Shown here piece by piece: positions 1 to 13,019 of a stretch of DNA of 64,000 nucleotides (positions are counted from its first letter, which is position 1; every line of letters begins with the position of its first letter). The translations under genes were made by a program, and so were the position numbers. Under the pieces are notes generated by a model. The model saw only the letters and a list, made by a program, of their open reading frames with translations, was not told where the DNA came from and made no database searches. Source of the stretch: Paramecium pentaurelia. Lineage: Eukaryota > Ciliophora > Oligohymenophorea > Peniculida > Parameciidae. The DNA lies in contig CAJJDO010000086.1 of the NCBI GenBank assembly GCA_905183005.1, positions 1 to 64,000 on the forward strand, read 5' to 3'.

Positions 1-805
1 TATAATAAAAAGCCAAATTAGATGGTCATGAATATACTGTAGCATCAGTCTGTTTCTCTCCTGATGGAAAAACATTAGCATCTGCTGGTAGCAGTATTTA
101 TGGAGGTGGTGATTAATCTATCCGTCTATGGGATGTCAAAACAGGATAATAAAAAGCCAAATTAGATGGTCATAATGGTTGGGTAATGTCAGTCTGTTTC
201 TCTCCTGATGGAAATACATTAGCTTCTGGTAGTGTAGATAAGTCTATCCGTCTATGGGATGTCAAAAAAAAATAATAAAAAGCTTAATTGGATGGTCATA
301 CGAATACTGTCTACTCAGTCTGTTTTTCTCCTGATGGAAATACATTAGCTTCTGGTAGTTATGAAAAGTCTATCCGTCTATGGGATGTTAAAACAGGATC
401 ATAACAAGCTCAATTAGATGGTCATAGTAATTGTATTAACTCAGTCTGTTTCTCTCCTGATGGAAATACATTAGCTTCTGGTAGTGTAGATAACTCTATC
501 CGTCTATGGGATGTAAAGACAGGTTAAGAAATTAAATCCTCTGATAAAAACTACAAAGATATTCTTGCATACTTAAAAATTCCGCTCTATTAAAATAGTG
601 CAATATAAGAAGGTAATATTAATTTTTTTTTGATATTTTAGCCTCCAATTACATCACTACCCTCCTAATATCTTAATCCGCTATATTCTAAGCTTAAGGA
701 GCTCTAGTCCTCAAAGGAGAATTTATGAACCATTAAGGAAAAAATTTAAAACCTTTATTCAAATCTAAAGGTAGCTGCTTTTTGGAAGACCTTAAGTAAA
801 ATTGA
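1..805 (+). CDS. WD40-repeat protein, C-terminal part
   Basis: 5'-truncated by the window edge; about 257 residues are visible. Four full WD repeats of 42-45 residues are seen, each with GH near the start, the core SVCFSPDG, a TLASG segment and a SIRLWDVK end; the repeats are nearly identical at DNA level, which suggests recent internal duplication. After the propeller a 29-nt intron (613-641) is needed to reach a tail containing ALVLKGEF and CFLEDLKQ before TGA (803-805). In-frame TAA/TAG must be Gln. WD40 propellers are protein-interaction scaffolds; nothing here fixes the partner. The family is expanded in Paramecium (family knowledge). Confidence 0.85.
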
Positions 806-2039
806 TAATTATTATTCATAAAGAACATTACAACAATTATCATTAAATTCATTCTTTATATTTTTTTAATTATATCTTTTTATGGCTTTATTCTTAATTT
901 TGATTTCTTAAGATTCATACAAGTTTTTCAAAGGTATTCCCTTTCAAGGAAATGTATTTTATTGAGATCTCCTTAAAAAAAAACTGATATTAATTAACAT
1001 TTATAGAGATTTAATGTTAAATGATACTACATTAAATTAATAATTCAAACAGAGAATAGTAAGCTAAATGAAGAGATTAAAATAAAGATTGATTTTAATT
1101 ACTTAATTGAAACCTAACCTAACAAAACTGCATGATATTTCATAAGATATTCTGATAATTTATTTAATTTATTACTATTTATAAACATAAGTTTTAATCG
1201 ATATAATTAATAATTTTGTATAATTAGTTTATAAATAGTAAAAGATATATTAAATAAAAAAGATAATAATAAAAAAGTTATGACAAGAATTAAAAAAATA
1301 AAGTTAATCTTCTAAACTATATAACAAAGTTAAAACAATATGATATTGATTAATTTTAACATTGCTCTTAATTCAAGATAATGTATCAATCACCTGTTAA
1401 TTGATAAGATATTAAAAAACTTTGAAAACATATTAAAAAATATTATAATTTTGAAATTATTAAGATTTAAGGTGATAATTATATATTCTCCAACCGTTAT
1501 CTATGAATCTTAATTATTGATTAACTTGAGCTCAACGTGAAATTTTACATACATCAAATAATAAACAGTTATTACACAATGTATAATCACTGTTGTCCCT
1601 TCAAAATGATTTTTACAAAATTAATTATTATCTAAACCAAAAATAATATCCCTTAAGACTTTAAAAACTGATTAAATGGTTATATTTTACAATTAAATTA
1701 AGAAATTGCACCTAAATTGTAGAATTAAAAAGGAAATAATTATTGGTATTGATAAACACAATGAACAATCTTAATTAAATTTATGTTCTGTATAACAACC
1801 ACTTAAGATAAATTGAACGATTAATTATTAAAATATATAAAAAAAACATTAATATTAGCCACACTTAAATGCATGGGTATTTTCTCTTCAATTTCCAAAA
1901 TAAGTATTTTACTAATAAAAATTTTTGCAATAACATTGTTAAAATTTAAAGTTTAGAAAATCAATTTAATAAAAAATAATAGTATTACTGTTAATTAAAT
2001 ATGAGTTGAGAATATATTATTTTGTGAATATTAGAATAT
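806..2039. other. AT-rich stretch without a recognisable gene
   Basis: No reading frame with convincing codon use or domain signal on either strand. The 1.2 kb gap is unusually long for this window, where most gaps are below 300 bp, and it lies directly before the retrotransposon relic, so it may be part of the same degenerate insertion. Confidence 0.5.
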
Positions 2040-3960
2040 ATTGACTCTCAAGATATACGAAGATTAGAAAACTTAGAAATGATAAATGCTGAAAGATTTA
2101 GTTGTAGAATCTACTTTATAAATCTTATACAATTCACTTTCTAAATATAAATTGAGAGAAAATGCTTGGTTAGGATAAGAATAATACCAAAAAAACAGAA
2201 CCCAAAGATTTAAGATATTATTGCATTCATGCAACTAAAAGTTCTATTTCATAATATTTTAAAATGTGCTAATTTACCATACTAAAAATCTTAAACCTTT
2301 TAAGAAAGAAGGATCAAATATGAATATTTTTAAAGAGGGACATAGATTAATATAAGATTACAAAGAAGTTCCACATCATAATATAGATCACTTATTAAAG
2401 ATCTTAAAATAAGATCCAAAACATGATGATCCCAATTTTTTTACTATAAATTGAACTTTTAAATATGAGGTAGAGGAAGAAAAATGGTGAGGTATGAATA
2501 GAAAACAATATCTTTTGATTAATGGAGCTAGTTTGGATTATAAATTTTATAAAAAAAAAAGGATGGGAAATTTTTTAAACTAATTTGGTAGCTTAAATAC
2601 TTATTCTCAATAAGATTGGTACCTTTGAATAAAGCTCATCCTTTAATTCCTACAATTGAATAATTTAGACCAATAAGGTTTAAAGTCATTTAATTAAGTT
2701 AATTGAGGTCTTTTTTATTCCAAAATTTAGGCAAATCTCAACAAAGAAAATCCAGAACAAATTGTTTTTGTAAATAAGATGGTTGCTAGTATCATGTAGG
2801 ATAAGTAATTGAGTAATTGAAGAAAAATATTCCATAAGAAGTATGTAGCATATAATTGCGTTGATGGAGATAGATTCTTTTAAATCATTAGATAAAAGTA
2901 TAGGCAATAAGTTTTTGAAAGGAACTAAGAGAATATGGAATTAATCCATAAATAATTTGATATTTATGATCAAATTAGAAAAGAAAGATACATCTTTAAA
3001 ATGGTGTGTATTAAGACTCCTTATTAGCACCCTTCTTATTTGACATTCATTTTAATGAGCTTATTTAAGATTTTTTACATTTCACAAAGGAATAAGAGTA
3101 AAAAAATAAAAAATTTTAAATATAGCATGCTTTATTATCATTGATTGAATATGCTGATGACTTAACAGTTGTATTCAATAACCTAATACTAGATTAGATA
3201 ACTAATTTCTTTATTTAGTAGGCATAGACATATAATTTTAGCGTCAATCTTGGTAAAACGAGAATACACATGAAGGCTAGTTAATACAGAAGTCCATATG
3301 GGAAAATTCTTGTGGAAAAAACTTGATAAAATTTTTGGATGTTAGAGGTGGAATTAAATAATAATTAATACAAGCTATTGTAAATCATATACTTTAGGCA
3401 TAATTTCTAATATTTATCGGCAATTTTGTATCCATAATAATAGAAATATGAGAGATTAAGAAGACCTTCATTTAAAATGCTATAAGGATTATCTAATTCA
3501 TTATTGGCGAAAGTAATTGATTCTAAATAAAAAAGTTGATGTTAATACACCTTTTTCAAACTTTTTACAGAGGTACTAAGAGGAAATGAAAGGAAGAGAA
3601 TCATAAAAAAAAATTCCTCAATTAATAATATGAAAGTGATGATGTTAAAAAAGTAAAGAATACTTTACTTCCCCTGATAAGGGTATTTGATAGGTATAAA
3701 TATTTTTTGGTTAAATGAAAAATATGTGAAAATGGTTAGAGATGGAAAATTGAACATATTTTAGTTCATGATGCTTCTCTTTATGATTATTAGGAGAAAC
3801 TGGAAAAGTAAATAGGTGAGAGAATAGAACTGGAAGATACTTAGTTTTGCTCATGGTTTTCTTAGGCAAACAATCAGTTAATAAAATTCGTGTTTTTCCA
3901 TGGCTATATTGGTTTAAAATGGTGAATGAAGTAATTAAATGACGATATTAAAATATTTAA
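2040..3960 (+). mobile_element. Decayed non-LTR (LINE-like) retrotransposon with reverse transcriptase remnants
   Basis: Coding-like pieces lie in changing frames, broken by TGA stops and shifts. The clearest piece is open from about 3003 to 3281 and carries the reverse transcriptase palm signatures of LINEs in order: a G-x-x-Q-x-S-x-x-A-P-FLFDIHFNEL block (cf. RQG..LSP.LFN..IN.L), the catalytic YADD box (3150-3161) followed by LTVVFNN, then FSVNLGKTRI (cf. the L.LN..KT motif). Further down, around 3700-3900, a piece with a W/C/H-containing tail (KIEHILVHDASLYDYQEK) resembles the C-terminal region of LINE ORF2. No intact endonuclease, poly-A tail or target-site duplication was found. Non-functional; boundaries are approximate. 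Confidence 0.7.
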
Positions 3961-6302
3961 TTTAATAATTTATTTGATAATATCAGATTCTTAAATAATT
4001 AGATTTTTAATTTCTGATAATTAAACTCTTTTTCTTTTTTTTATTAATGGTTTTTGTTATTAATAATCTTTAGTTTTATTCTCAATTTTAATTTTATCCA
4101 ATTAATCAGCTAATTCACTATTAATCATATTTAGGGTAGGTTTAATCTAATCATACGATCCTTAGGAAATTAATTCTCCATTGCTTATTACTGCAATTTT
4201 CTCACATTTAATTGCATATTAAATTTAGTGAGTTGCTAGGATTACTATAGGTTTTTATTTTTTTGGATAAAGAGCAATTTGATAATTAAAAATAAATTCC
4301 TAAATAGCAACCGTAAATATTTTCTCAGCAACACTTGCATCAACAGCTGATAAGGGATCATCAAATAAATATAAGTCAGCTGTTTAATATAAAGCTCTTG
4401 CTAACGATATTCTGGTTTTTTTCCTCCTGAAAGTGTAACACCCCTTTCACCAATTTCAGTGTAATCTTTAAATTTCATTAATTCAAAATCTGATTCCAAT
4501 TATGCAACTTGAATTACTTTTTTATATAAAGCATGATTATACACTTTTCCAAACAGAATGTTTTTTCTTATAGTGTCAGGAAATAAATAAGGTTCTTATT
4601 CAACATATGCAATTTTTAATTTGTTCATTATTGGATCTTAACCATTAATCAACATGATTCCATTATAAGATGGAATTTACCCTAATAATGAATTCAAGAG
4701 TGTTGATTTTCCACTTCCGACTCTTCCAATAATAGCCCATAATTCTCCTTCTTTAAAATTTATGGTCAGATTCTTTAAAATTGGTTCATCATTTTCAGAT
4801 ACTGAATGCTACCTATATGCGCAGAAATTATTTAATTCTATAGTACTTTTTTCAGTTTCTTTTTCTATTTTTTTATTATTTTCTTTTTTATTATCTTCTA
4901 GTTTAAGCATTACAAAGTTTTATAGATTAAGTAAATTTGTAATTCTTTCAAAAGTGACTTTAATTTAAATGTATGCTTGAATTCCATTTGAAACTACATA
5001 TACGCATGATAATTTCAATATAGAAATCATTTCAGCTACTTAAATTTCATTTTAAAACTCTCCATAATATAAGATTATAAAATACAACAAGCTCGACCAA
5101 AGATGTGAAGTTTAGGTCAGCAATCTATCAACTACTGTTCTTAAAAGTATTTTTAATAAATATAGAAATTCTTTTTGTCTGATAGTCATTATTATTTTTT
5201 AGAATGCTTTATCCCAAGCTTAAATTTTAATTAATCTGATTCCTTCTACCAATTCATTTGTAATCCTCAATCTTTTATCCTAACTAATTTTAGCTAACTT
5301 TAAGGTTTCTTAATTAAATTAGGATATTAAGACCTATATAGGGTAAGTAATAAATAATAATAAGACAGCCAATAAACCAATTATACCATCAAATCTTACC
5401 CATAAAATAAGACAAGCAAAAAACAATGAAAAAATAACAACAATACTTGGAAATATTATACTAAACATTTGCTCCAAAGTGTTAATGTCCCCAGATATTA
5501 GATTCAAGATTTTTCCTATATTAGCTTACTTAAAAGAATAAGAATTCAACCCAATTAATTTGATGTATACTAAATTGATCAAATTAAGGCAAGCTTTTGT
5601 GGAAAATATCATTGAATAATTAGCTGCGTGATGTCTACTCTAAAGACAAATGAAATTTAATGTTATTAGAATTATTCCATAAAAATGAGAATTTTTTAAA
5701 TCATTTTACTAAACACTGGCTATGACTAAATTCATTATAAACGAAATCCCATTTTTAGAAATTGATTCTATAATATAGGCAAATATGCATTTTCCAGTTA
5801 TCCATTTCAATTCTCCAAAAAATATAAGTTTCATTAATGTAATAAAAGTTATTTCTTGGACCTCTAAAATTTGATTTTAAGATTTTGATATTAATTGTTT
5901 TAAATCGTCATCTGGAGATAAAATAGGAAGATGCTTATCTGTAATTTTATGGTTTTTATCCAGTACTTGATTTTTTAGTCTTAAAGCATAAGATGTGTAC
6001 TATAAAAAAAATAATTTTGAAATCCTAGAATGATTTTATCCAATAAAACTTGGAAAAAATTTATGAGAGTCTTCTTCTGGTAGATCAATAGATTCATGAG
6101 ACTACTCGGAAGGATTGTTGGAATTATGTAAGTGTTCGGATTCTTGATTTTCATCTGGATAAGTCTGCAATCTTATATTTTTTAGAGTTGACATCTCTGG
6201 GTTTTCAAAATTTGAAACTTAATTTCTCTTTAATCTGGACATCTATTGACCAGTTTCATTAATGTAATTAAAATTCATATATTTAATATTTTATTCCTTC
6301 AT
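3874..6302 (-). pseudogene. ABCC (MRP)-type ABC transporter, first half only, frameshifted
   Basis: Reads from ATG 6302 through a cytosolic N-terminus, one transmembrane domain and one nucleotide-binding domain with Walker A GRVGSGKST, the signature region ERGVTLSGG, Walker B LYLFDDPLSAVDA and the switch ATHQ. Full ABCC exporters have two TMD-NBD halves (about 1300-1500 residues); here the frame ends soon after the first NBD (TGA 3874-3876), where the LINE relic begins. Right after LSGG a run of seven T (4416-4422) is one base short: frame changes from GGKK to TRISLARAL only if one base is restored, so the protein is broken even before the truncation. The frameshift alone could be a homopolymer sequencing error; the missing second half cannot. 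Confidence 0.75.
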
Positions 6303-6789
6303 GATAATTATATTAGCCTTTATGTTCCAAATTTTGTAAAAAATTATTCAAATTTTATATCGGTGTATAAGAAACCATCAATGATATTTTATTGAATTCT
6401 ATTAGGTTTTATTTGAGAATGTTTTGATGAAGAGTCTTCATAATGACACATTAAAAATTAACCAAACAACATTGTAATTATATTGTATCTTAATATTAAA
6501 AATATATAGATTTCTTCCTTAAGAAATCGAAAATATTCAAACTAATTTTGATTTATAATGAAGATTTTATGAAGAATCACAAATTCAATTATCTCTTTTT
6601 CTATATTCTTTTTTTGTTAAAAGAGAATGTTAACTTGTAAGAATAACAACAATATTGTTAAAACTATTCAAGAATTAAGTATTTAATTGACTTAATTGTA
6701 AATCCTATATTGATTGAGAGTATTTTTTATGTTATTGAAAATTGATCATTAAATAATTAGGGCATAAATTTATTTATTTCGTATATTTT
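6303..6789. other. Intergenic, divergent promoters
   Basis: About 490 bp between the start of the ABCC pseudogene (minus) and the start of the MFS gene (plus). Extremely AT-rich; no gene or repeat recognised. It should contain both upstream regions, but no defined promoter motif can be named from sequence alone. Confidence 0.4.
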
Positions 6790-8360
6790 ATGGCATCATA
6801 AGTAGTACCTTTGCAATCTCAAGAAATTGAATATCTCCAAACCGAGATGAATCAATCTGCTATGTCTAGAGAGATTGTTCCTAAATCTGGACATTCCTCA
6901 CATTAAAAAAGAGGAACTGTTTAATTATTTAACGAAAAAGATGAGGAAGTTAATTCAATAGTAGATTTAACAATAATAATGATTGGAATCATGAGTGGAA
7001 GTTTTACATTTGGATATGCAATAACTTATTTAACTCTTTCATTTGACACAGTTTTTGATCAAATGTAAAATGATTGTTCTAATATTTTATAGAGAATTGA
7101 AAGGTACTATAAATGAAGAGCAAGGTTTGTTCAGTGCAATTTTACCTATTGGATGTATAGTTGGAGCAGTTTCTTCACACTTTCTAATGTAGGTTTTAAC
7201 TAGGAATTAGACACTCATAATAGCAGATATTTGTGGAATGTTAAGTATTTTATCTTTGGTTCCAATAAGAGAGATGATCTTAGCCTTTAGATTTATGTAT
7301 GGAGTCTGTAATGGGATTTCATGTATTGTCATGCCAATATACATAAAGGAGTTGTGTCCTTAAAAATATTATGAACGATTTTCTGTTATGGCAGGCTTTT
7401 TGATTGGAATAGGAGTTTTGACGGCTTATATAATGGGTTTGGGATATTTGAATCCAGATTTGAGAGGACCAAATACCTACTGGTGGTAACTTATGTTTGC
7501 TTTACCTCCTGTAGTTTTTTTCTTTCGGCAATTAATTGTAACTGTCATTTACCAAATGGACAGTCCAATATCGTTACTTGAAAAAGGATTGCAATTATAA
7601 GCTAAAAATGTAGTGGAAAGGCTTTATACAAAAAATTCTGTAGAATAGGCATTTTTGAAGGCTCAACTTAGAGTTCAATATAATGAAGAACATAAAGAGG
7701 GATTAATCAAAATATTTTCAAAAAAACATTGTACAACAGTGTCAATAGGTTGTGTTTTAATGTTTATTTATACTTGGTGCGGAATTTTTGCTGTGTTTTC
7801 TTATAGTTCATAATTTTTTGCATCGATGGGAGATGATGATTTAACTTTGAATACAATATTTTCCTTAGTTTTAGGAATTTCATAGTAGTTGCCAGCCTAT
7901 GTGTCCAAATTTTTTTATAGTAAATGGGGAAAGAGGTCTTTACTAATTTTTGGTCTTATTTTCATTATCTGTTGTTAAATAATAGTGATAGGATTAAGTT
8001 ATACTGAGAATGAGGCTGCAGTGATCATTAGATTTGTAGTTCTATGCTTATTCGCATTTGTTTATGCTTTGACAATCTCCCCCATATGTTGGGTAATTTA
8101 TTTATATCATGTAATAGTCAATGACACCAGAAATTAATTCATCAGAAGGAACCTACTTTTGTATTATTTCAGTGTTTGTATGGTAATTGTTCATGCTTTA
8201 CGTATTTCCATTTATGTTGGAGGGTATGTCCATGACAGGATCTTTTATTTTATTTACCATTTTGACTTTCTTATGTTTGATATTTAGTTACTTTTTCGTA
8301 AAAGAAACTAAGGGTCTTAATCATAGAGAAATAGATATTTTATATGGTAAAGGAGAATGA
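6790..8360 (+). CDS. MFS sugar (hexose-type) transporter
   Basis: 505 residues after removal of two introns (7065-7092, 28 nt; 8093-8117, 25 nt). A hydrophilic N-terminus of about 55 residues precedes about 12 predicted membrane segments with a central cytosolic loop, the normal MFS layout and length. Family-typical marks are the end motif FFVKETKGLNHREID after the last helix (cf. VPETKG in sugar porters), TGSF in TM11 and RFMYGVCNGI (cf. GR...G...G after TM4). Likely a proton- or facilitator-type carrier of hexoses at the plasma membrane or food vacuole; substrate is inferred only from family. Confidence 0.85.
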
Positions 8361-8487
8361 TAATATATTCAAATTTTGCTTATTATAAAAGAGATTAATA
8401 TAAAATTTTTTTTTTCCTTTAATATTTAAACCAACTTAATAATTTTTATTAGAGTAATTTAGAGAATGGATATTTACTATTATTATA

Positions 8488-8721
8488 ATGCCATCTTAAA
8501 AGGAGAATCATCAATTAAGAGTTATGTCTTTGAGTGATCTACCATAAGAAAAATTGACTTTTGTTAACAATTATGAAGATACTTTAAATCTGAGATTGAT
8601 TCGATTATAATTAATTGAGAAGAGAAGGGAATATAAAGAAAGTTTTTCAATTTTAGGGAGAAATTTTGTAGGAGAGAGTTCTTTTTACTAAAATGATATA
8701 TCTATAGAAGGAGAATCCTGA
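8488..8721 (+). CDS. Small hypothetical protein (77 aa)
   Basis: Single-exon frame from ATG 8488 to TGA 8719-8721. Polar, with a helical stretch LRLIRLQLIEKRREYKES and a tail SILGRNFVGE. Three in-frame TAA codons are read as Gln. A second ATG upstream (8466) is in another frame and stops quickly. No family recognised. Coding is supported by composition and by the absence of TGA, but the frame is short. Confidence 0.5.
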
Positions 8722-9094
8722 GGTTTTCCTAAATATCAATATAAGAATTTGATTGAATGATTAAAAAATTAAACTGAAAAGATCTATTAAATATAGTGTT
8801 TTAAATTAAATAAGCATTTGGAGAAAGGGAATATCTCATATTTTATATATTTTATTTTTGATATATTAAAGATTAAACTCTAAAACACAAAATCTTTATC
8901 GGATTGATCAATGCACTATACAGATATTATTTATTTATTTTGTGTATATATTTATATTATAGTTGGATTATTAAAATATTTTTTTGGCTTTATGAATCAT
9001 TATTTAATTGATCCTAAGATTTTCTTTCATCTAGAGTAAGAATTGAAATATAATTAATTTATTTACTAAATAAACATTTATATTTATTTATATT

Positions 9095-12000
9095 ATGAAA
9101 GATCATACAATTTCGTTGAAGTCTCTAAATAATAATAGAACTATGACATCTATGAGAACAAGGACTAGAGATATTTCCCATCTGACAGACAGTCAAAATA
9201 GTGCTAGAGTCTAAGAACAAATTAAATAAAAATAGTTGGTTGCTGAAATTCATTTATAACAATATGTATAATAATAGAGAATGAGAAAATAAAATCAGGC
9301 TTATTTTAGTAATTAATTGAGAGTTAAAACTGAAGAAAAATCTGATCAAACATCAGAATAAATCAATGAAAATGAAATTCTACCTATATTAGAATAGATA
9401 TCAGAACTAAATTTTGAACAAATCACTTCAGGATTGTCATAAGAAAAAGATCATAGTCATATTTTGACTTCTTTAAAATAATCATTATTTAAAGCAATCA
9501 ATTGCACTCCTACATTGGTTTCCCTTAAATAATAGTCTAATAGTTTTTTTTCAGCTTAACCTACTGGTAGAAGAGATGCAATCATACTTAAATAATGGTT
9601 TGTAAACTTCATGGAATAAACTCAGTAATCAAATAAGGATTTCAAAGATAAACTAATTTCTTTATCTGAAGCCCTTCATTTATGTTTGTTGGAGATTGTC
9701 CGACAAGTATCATATTAATGTGCTGAAAGAGGTTAACTGCTTCATTCATTAGTTAAAGGTTATATATTAGTATTCCATAAGCATTTCATGATAAAAGAGG
9801 AAGAAAAAAGAAAATTAAAATTTTAGTTATTTGAAAAAGATATTAATGAATCCAAGTAAAAAGAAGAAATGGAAAATCGTTAATAATAATACATAAATTA
9901 ATTAAAGAAAGAATTGAATCAATTAAAATAAAAAGAAAATATTTTTAATTCAGAACTTATTAGTTATTAATAAACTATTAAGTAATTGTAGAATAAAATT
10001 AATTTACAACAAACCATATAAAAAAGTGCAGCAAATATGATTGGCAATTTATAAAGGGAAATAGATTAATTAAAGCATTAATTATCGAAAAAGAATCAAA
10101 ACAAACACTCTTCTATGAATAAATCAGATGATGTAATAGAGGAACAAGATTTATCATTATCTTAAGTACTTAAGGAATTGAATTAACAGAATAAATTTGA
10201 ATAAAATTAGGATGTAATTGTTAAAGATGTGATTGAAGTATTGCCTGTTGTCTGTCATAGTGTTGGTGTTTAAACATTCTAAAAATGTTTATGTGTTATT
10301 GAAACATAAACAGATCTTCAGTTAATGGCTCCTTAATATGATAAATTTTTGTCTATTTCTGAAATAGAAAATACATTAAGAGAATTTGAATTAAAACAAC
10401 AATTAGAATAGTAGAGCTGGTTGGATGGTCTATGTGATCAAATGAATATGCATCCTGATGAACCATCAATACAGGATTATGATATTAAAGGCATTACAAA
10501 AATAGATTTAATATATGAGGCGCCAGAAAATGATGAAGGGTCACCTGATATATTAAGTAGAAGAAAAAATGAATATATGTAAGAAAGAAGACTCTAGATA
10601 GACAGATCTGAAACATCTGAGAAGTTAATTAGAGAATTAGATAAATATGGTTCAGACAGATTATTGAATGTCAAATCAATATAATTAGGGACAGGTTCTA
10701 ATAATACTTAATAAAATTCATAGTAATCTTCATAAAAATTAATTAAATTATCACCATAAGCCAATTCATAAGTGAATTAAACAAATGTATGCAAAACTGA
10801 TCCAGTTAAATAAAATTAAAAACAATAAGTTCAATAATAATAATAATAATAATAATAGGTATCAATAAATACATAGAGATATTTTCCAGCGAATGAAAAT
10901 TTAGATAAAAAGAATATAAATACATAAGAAAAGTAAGCATAAAAGAAAAAAAAGATGAGTATATCATAATAATAATAATAATAATAATAATAATCATTAT
11001 AACAATAATAATAATAATTATAACAATAATATATTATTTAATTAAATGATTAAAATGAAAAAATTGAATCTTTTTAATAACCAAACTTATCAAAATAATA
11101 AACTACAATGTTGATGTTACTTTATTAAATACAAAAATAAAAAGCTTAAAATGCAACAGCTAGAATGAATGAAACAAATGAACTATTAACATAAATATTA
11201 TTATTTGCAAGAAAATTAACTGTTCATATATTAAAAACTTAATTTAAAACACACACTTAAATAGCAGAAGAATTTTTATTTGAATTTGAATCTTTAAGAA
11301 AGAAAATATAGAATGACAAGGAAATTTTAGAAGAAGAATATGTATTAGATGAAGAGAAAGAAAAAGAAGAAAAAAAACAAGAGGCAATGAAGAGAAGAAA
11401 AGGTAAAATATAAAGAGCTTTAAGACTTAATTTTGCTACAAGATAAATGAAACAAATACCAACAATTGATAGATTAACCCATCCTGGAGTGTTATTAGCA
11501 ATAAAAGCCAGAGACCAATCACATTTATTTAAAAAAGTTGTTGCTTATTGGCCAGTTAAGAATGTTTTAAGAACAATTACTTAAATATATTTAGAAAAAG
11601 CTTCCTTTGGAGGAGAAGCTGATATGTAAATCTTTGTATTCAATTTCTTTCTTAATAAATATGGATTTAAACATGTGGCAGAAAAGAAATATTTATAATT
11701 TTTATTATCTGTAATACACTTTAGTCAAATATTTCGAGTGAATTTATTTGCTAGATTATTATGTCTTTTACATGATGAACATCTCAATTTCACATAAGAA
11801 GAATCAGCCTTTCTGTTATCAGGATTAGAATATATACATAGTTAAACAAGTTTGGGTGTTAATATTGTATAAGGAGATAGTGAGTCCAAATTTCATGTAC
11901 CATATTTGAGAGCATTAGAGTATATATATAATAATAATTTAGTTATATAAAAATGCATTTGGAAAATAAGTTAACTGAGGATGAAATAAAAGAACTGAGA

Positions 12001-12642
12001 TAAGATTTGGATAATTTAAAAGAAAGTGATCCAAAAAATAAATCAGGAGTAGTTGATTTAGATTTATTTATGTCTAAAGTTCTCGATAAATATAGAAATG
12101 TTACACATAGAACAAAGTTATTTGTGATACATGCATTTTAAGCTGCTGATTTGGATGGGAATAAAAAGATTAATCATAATGAATTTTTAACTTTGTTTAG
12201 ACACATTGAATATGAGAAATTCAATTTTTAAGAAGCTTTAGATTTATTTGATGAATAAGCTGATATAATTCATTAAGGTGAAAAAAATTTGTCATTTAAT
12301 CGTTTTACATCTGTTTGTGTTAATTAATAAATCTTCACTGAAAATTCTCTGAATGATTTCATTGGAAAGGAAGCAAATATAGAATAAATATTCGATAATG
12401 TTGTGAAAACCTGGAATTAATACAAATTAGAGGTTTAAGGTTTGCTTAGTCAATTATAACCATTTGTAACATAAGAAATATATTAAGAATGGGTTAATAT
12501 ATTATATACGCTTGAAAAAAGGATTCTCCATTAGAAAACAGATTATTAAAATGTTAGACCTATTTTAATAGCACACAAAATACTCAAGTTAGAGTTGACA
12601 AGATTGCTGGATGAGGATGAATAACATTAGAACAAAGAATGA
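9095..12642 (+). CDS. Large coiled-coil protein with poly-Q tracts and EF-hand
   Basis: 1174 residues with one 23-nt intron (11920-11942). Residues about 200-350 are Lys/Glu/Gln-rich and coiled-coil-like. Two poly-Q runs come from (TAA/TAG)n microsatellites near 10838-10858 and 10968-10995. The C-terminal third is globular and ends with an EF-hand-like loop DLDGNKKINHNEF (around 12154-12190), which has Asp, Asn and Glu at the expected Ca2+ positions. This suggests a Ca2+-responsive structural or regulatory protein, possibly cytoskeletal; the specific role is not recognised. Confidence 0.75.
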
Positions 12643-13019
12643 TTATATAATAGCAATTTACTTTTAAATTCAGAATTGATCATTTAATATATAAAATTAA
12701 ATTATCTTCTAACTGTTTATCTACAATAAATATTCTTTAAATTCTTAAATATTCATTTACAAAATTATTCATAAAGGCAAAAATGTAAGAATGAATTTTA
12801 CTTGATTGTTGTTAACATAAAAATATAGATAGAGCAATAATAAACTGAGATATATGTATCTTTGAAAATTGTAAAAGTAAAAGAAGTAGTTCTCTCTTAA
12901 ATATTATTCTTATTATAGATTTATAATTTATAATTTTCTTAAATTTTTCCATAGATTAATTGAATTCATATCAATAAGATATATAAATTAATATTAATAA
13001 ATTTGATTAACAAAAAAAA
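12643..13019. other. Intergenic between convergent genes
   Basis: About 380 bp between two converging stop codons; low-complexity AT sequence, no RNA or gene signal seen. Confidence 0.4.

Noticed and set aside
10838..10995. CRISPR-like or satellite array
   Set aside because: Simple trinucleotide repeats inside a coding region; no spacer structure.
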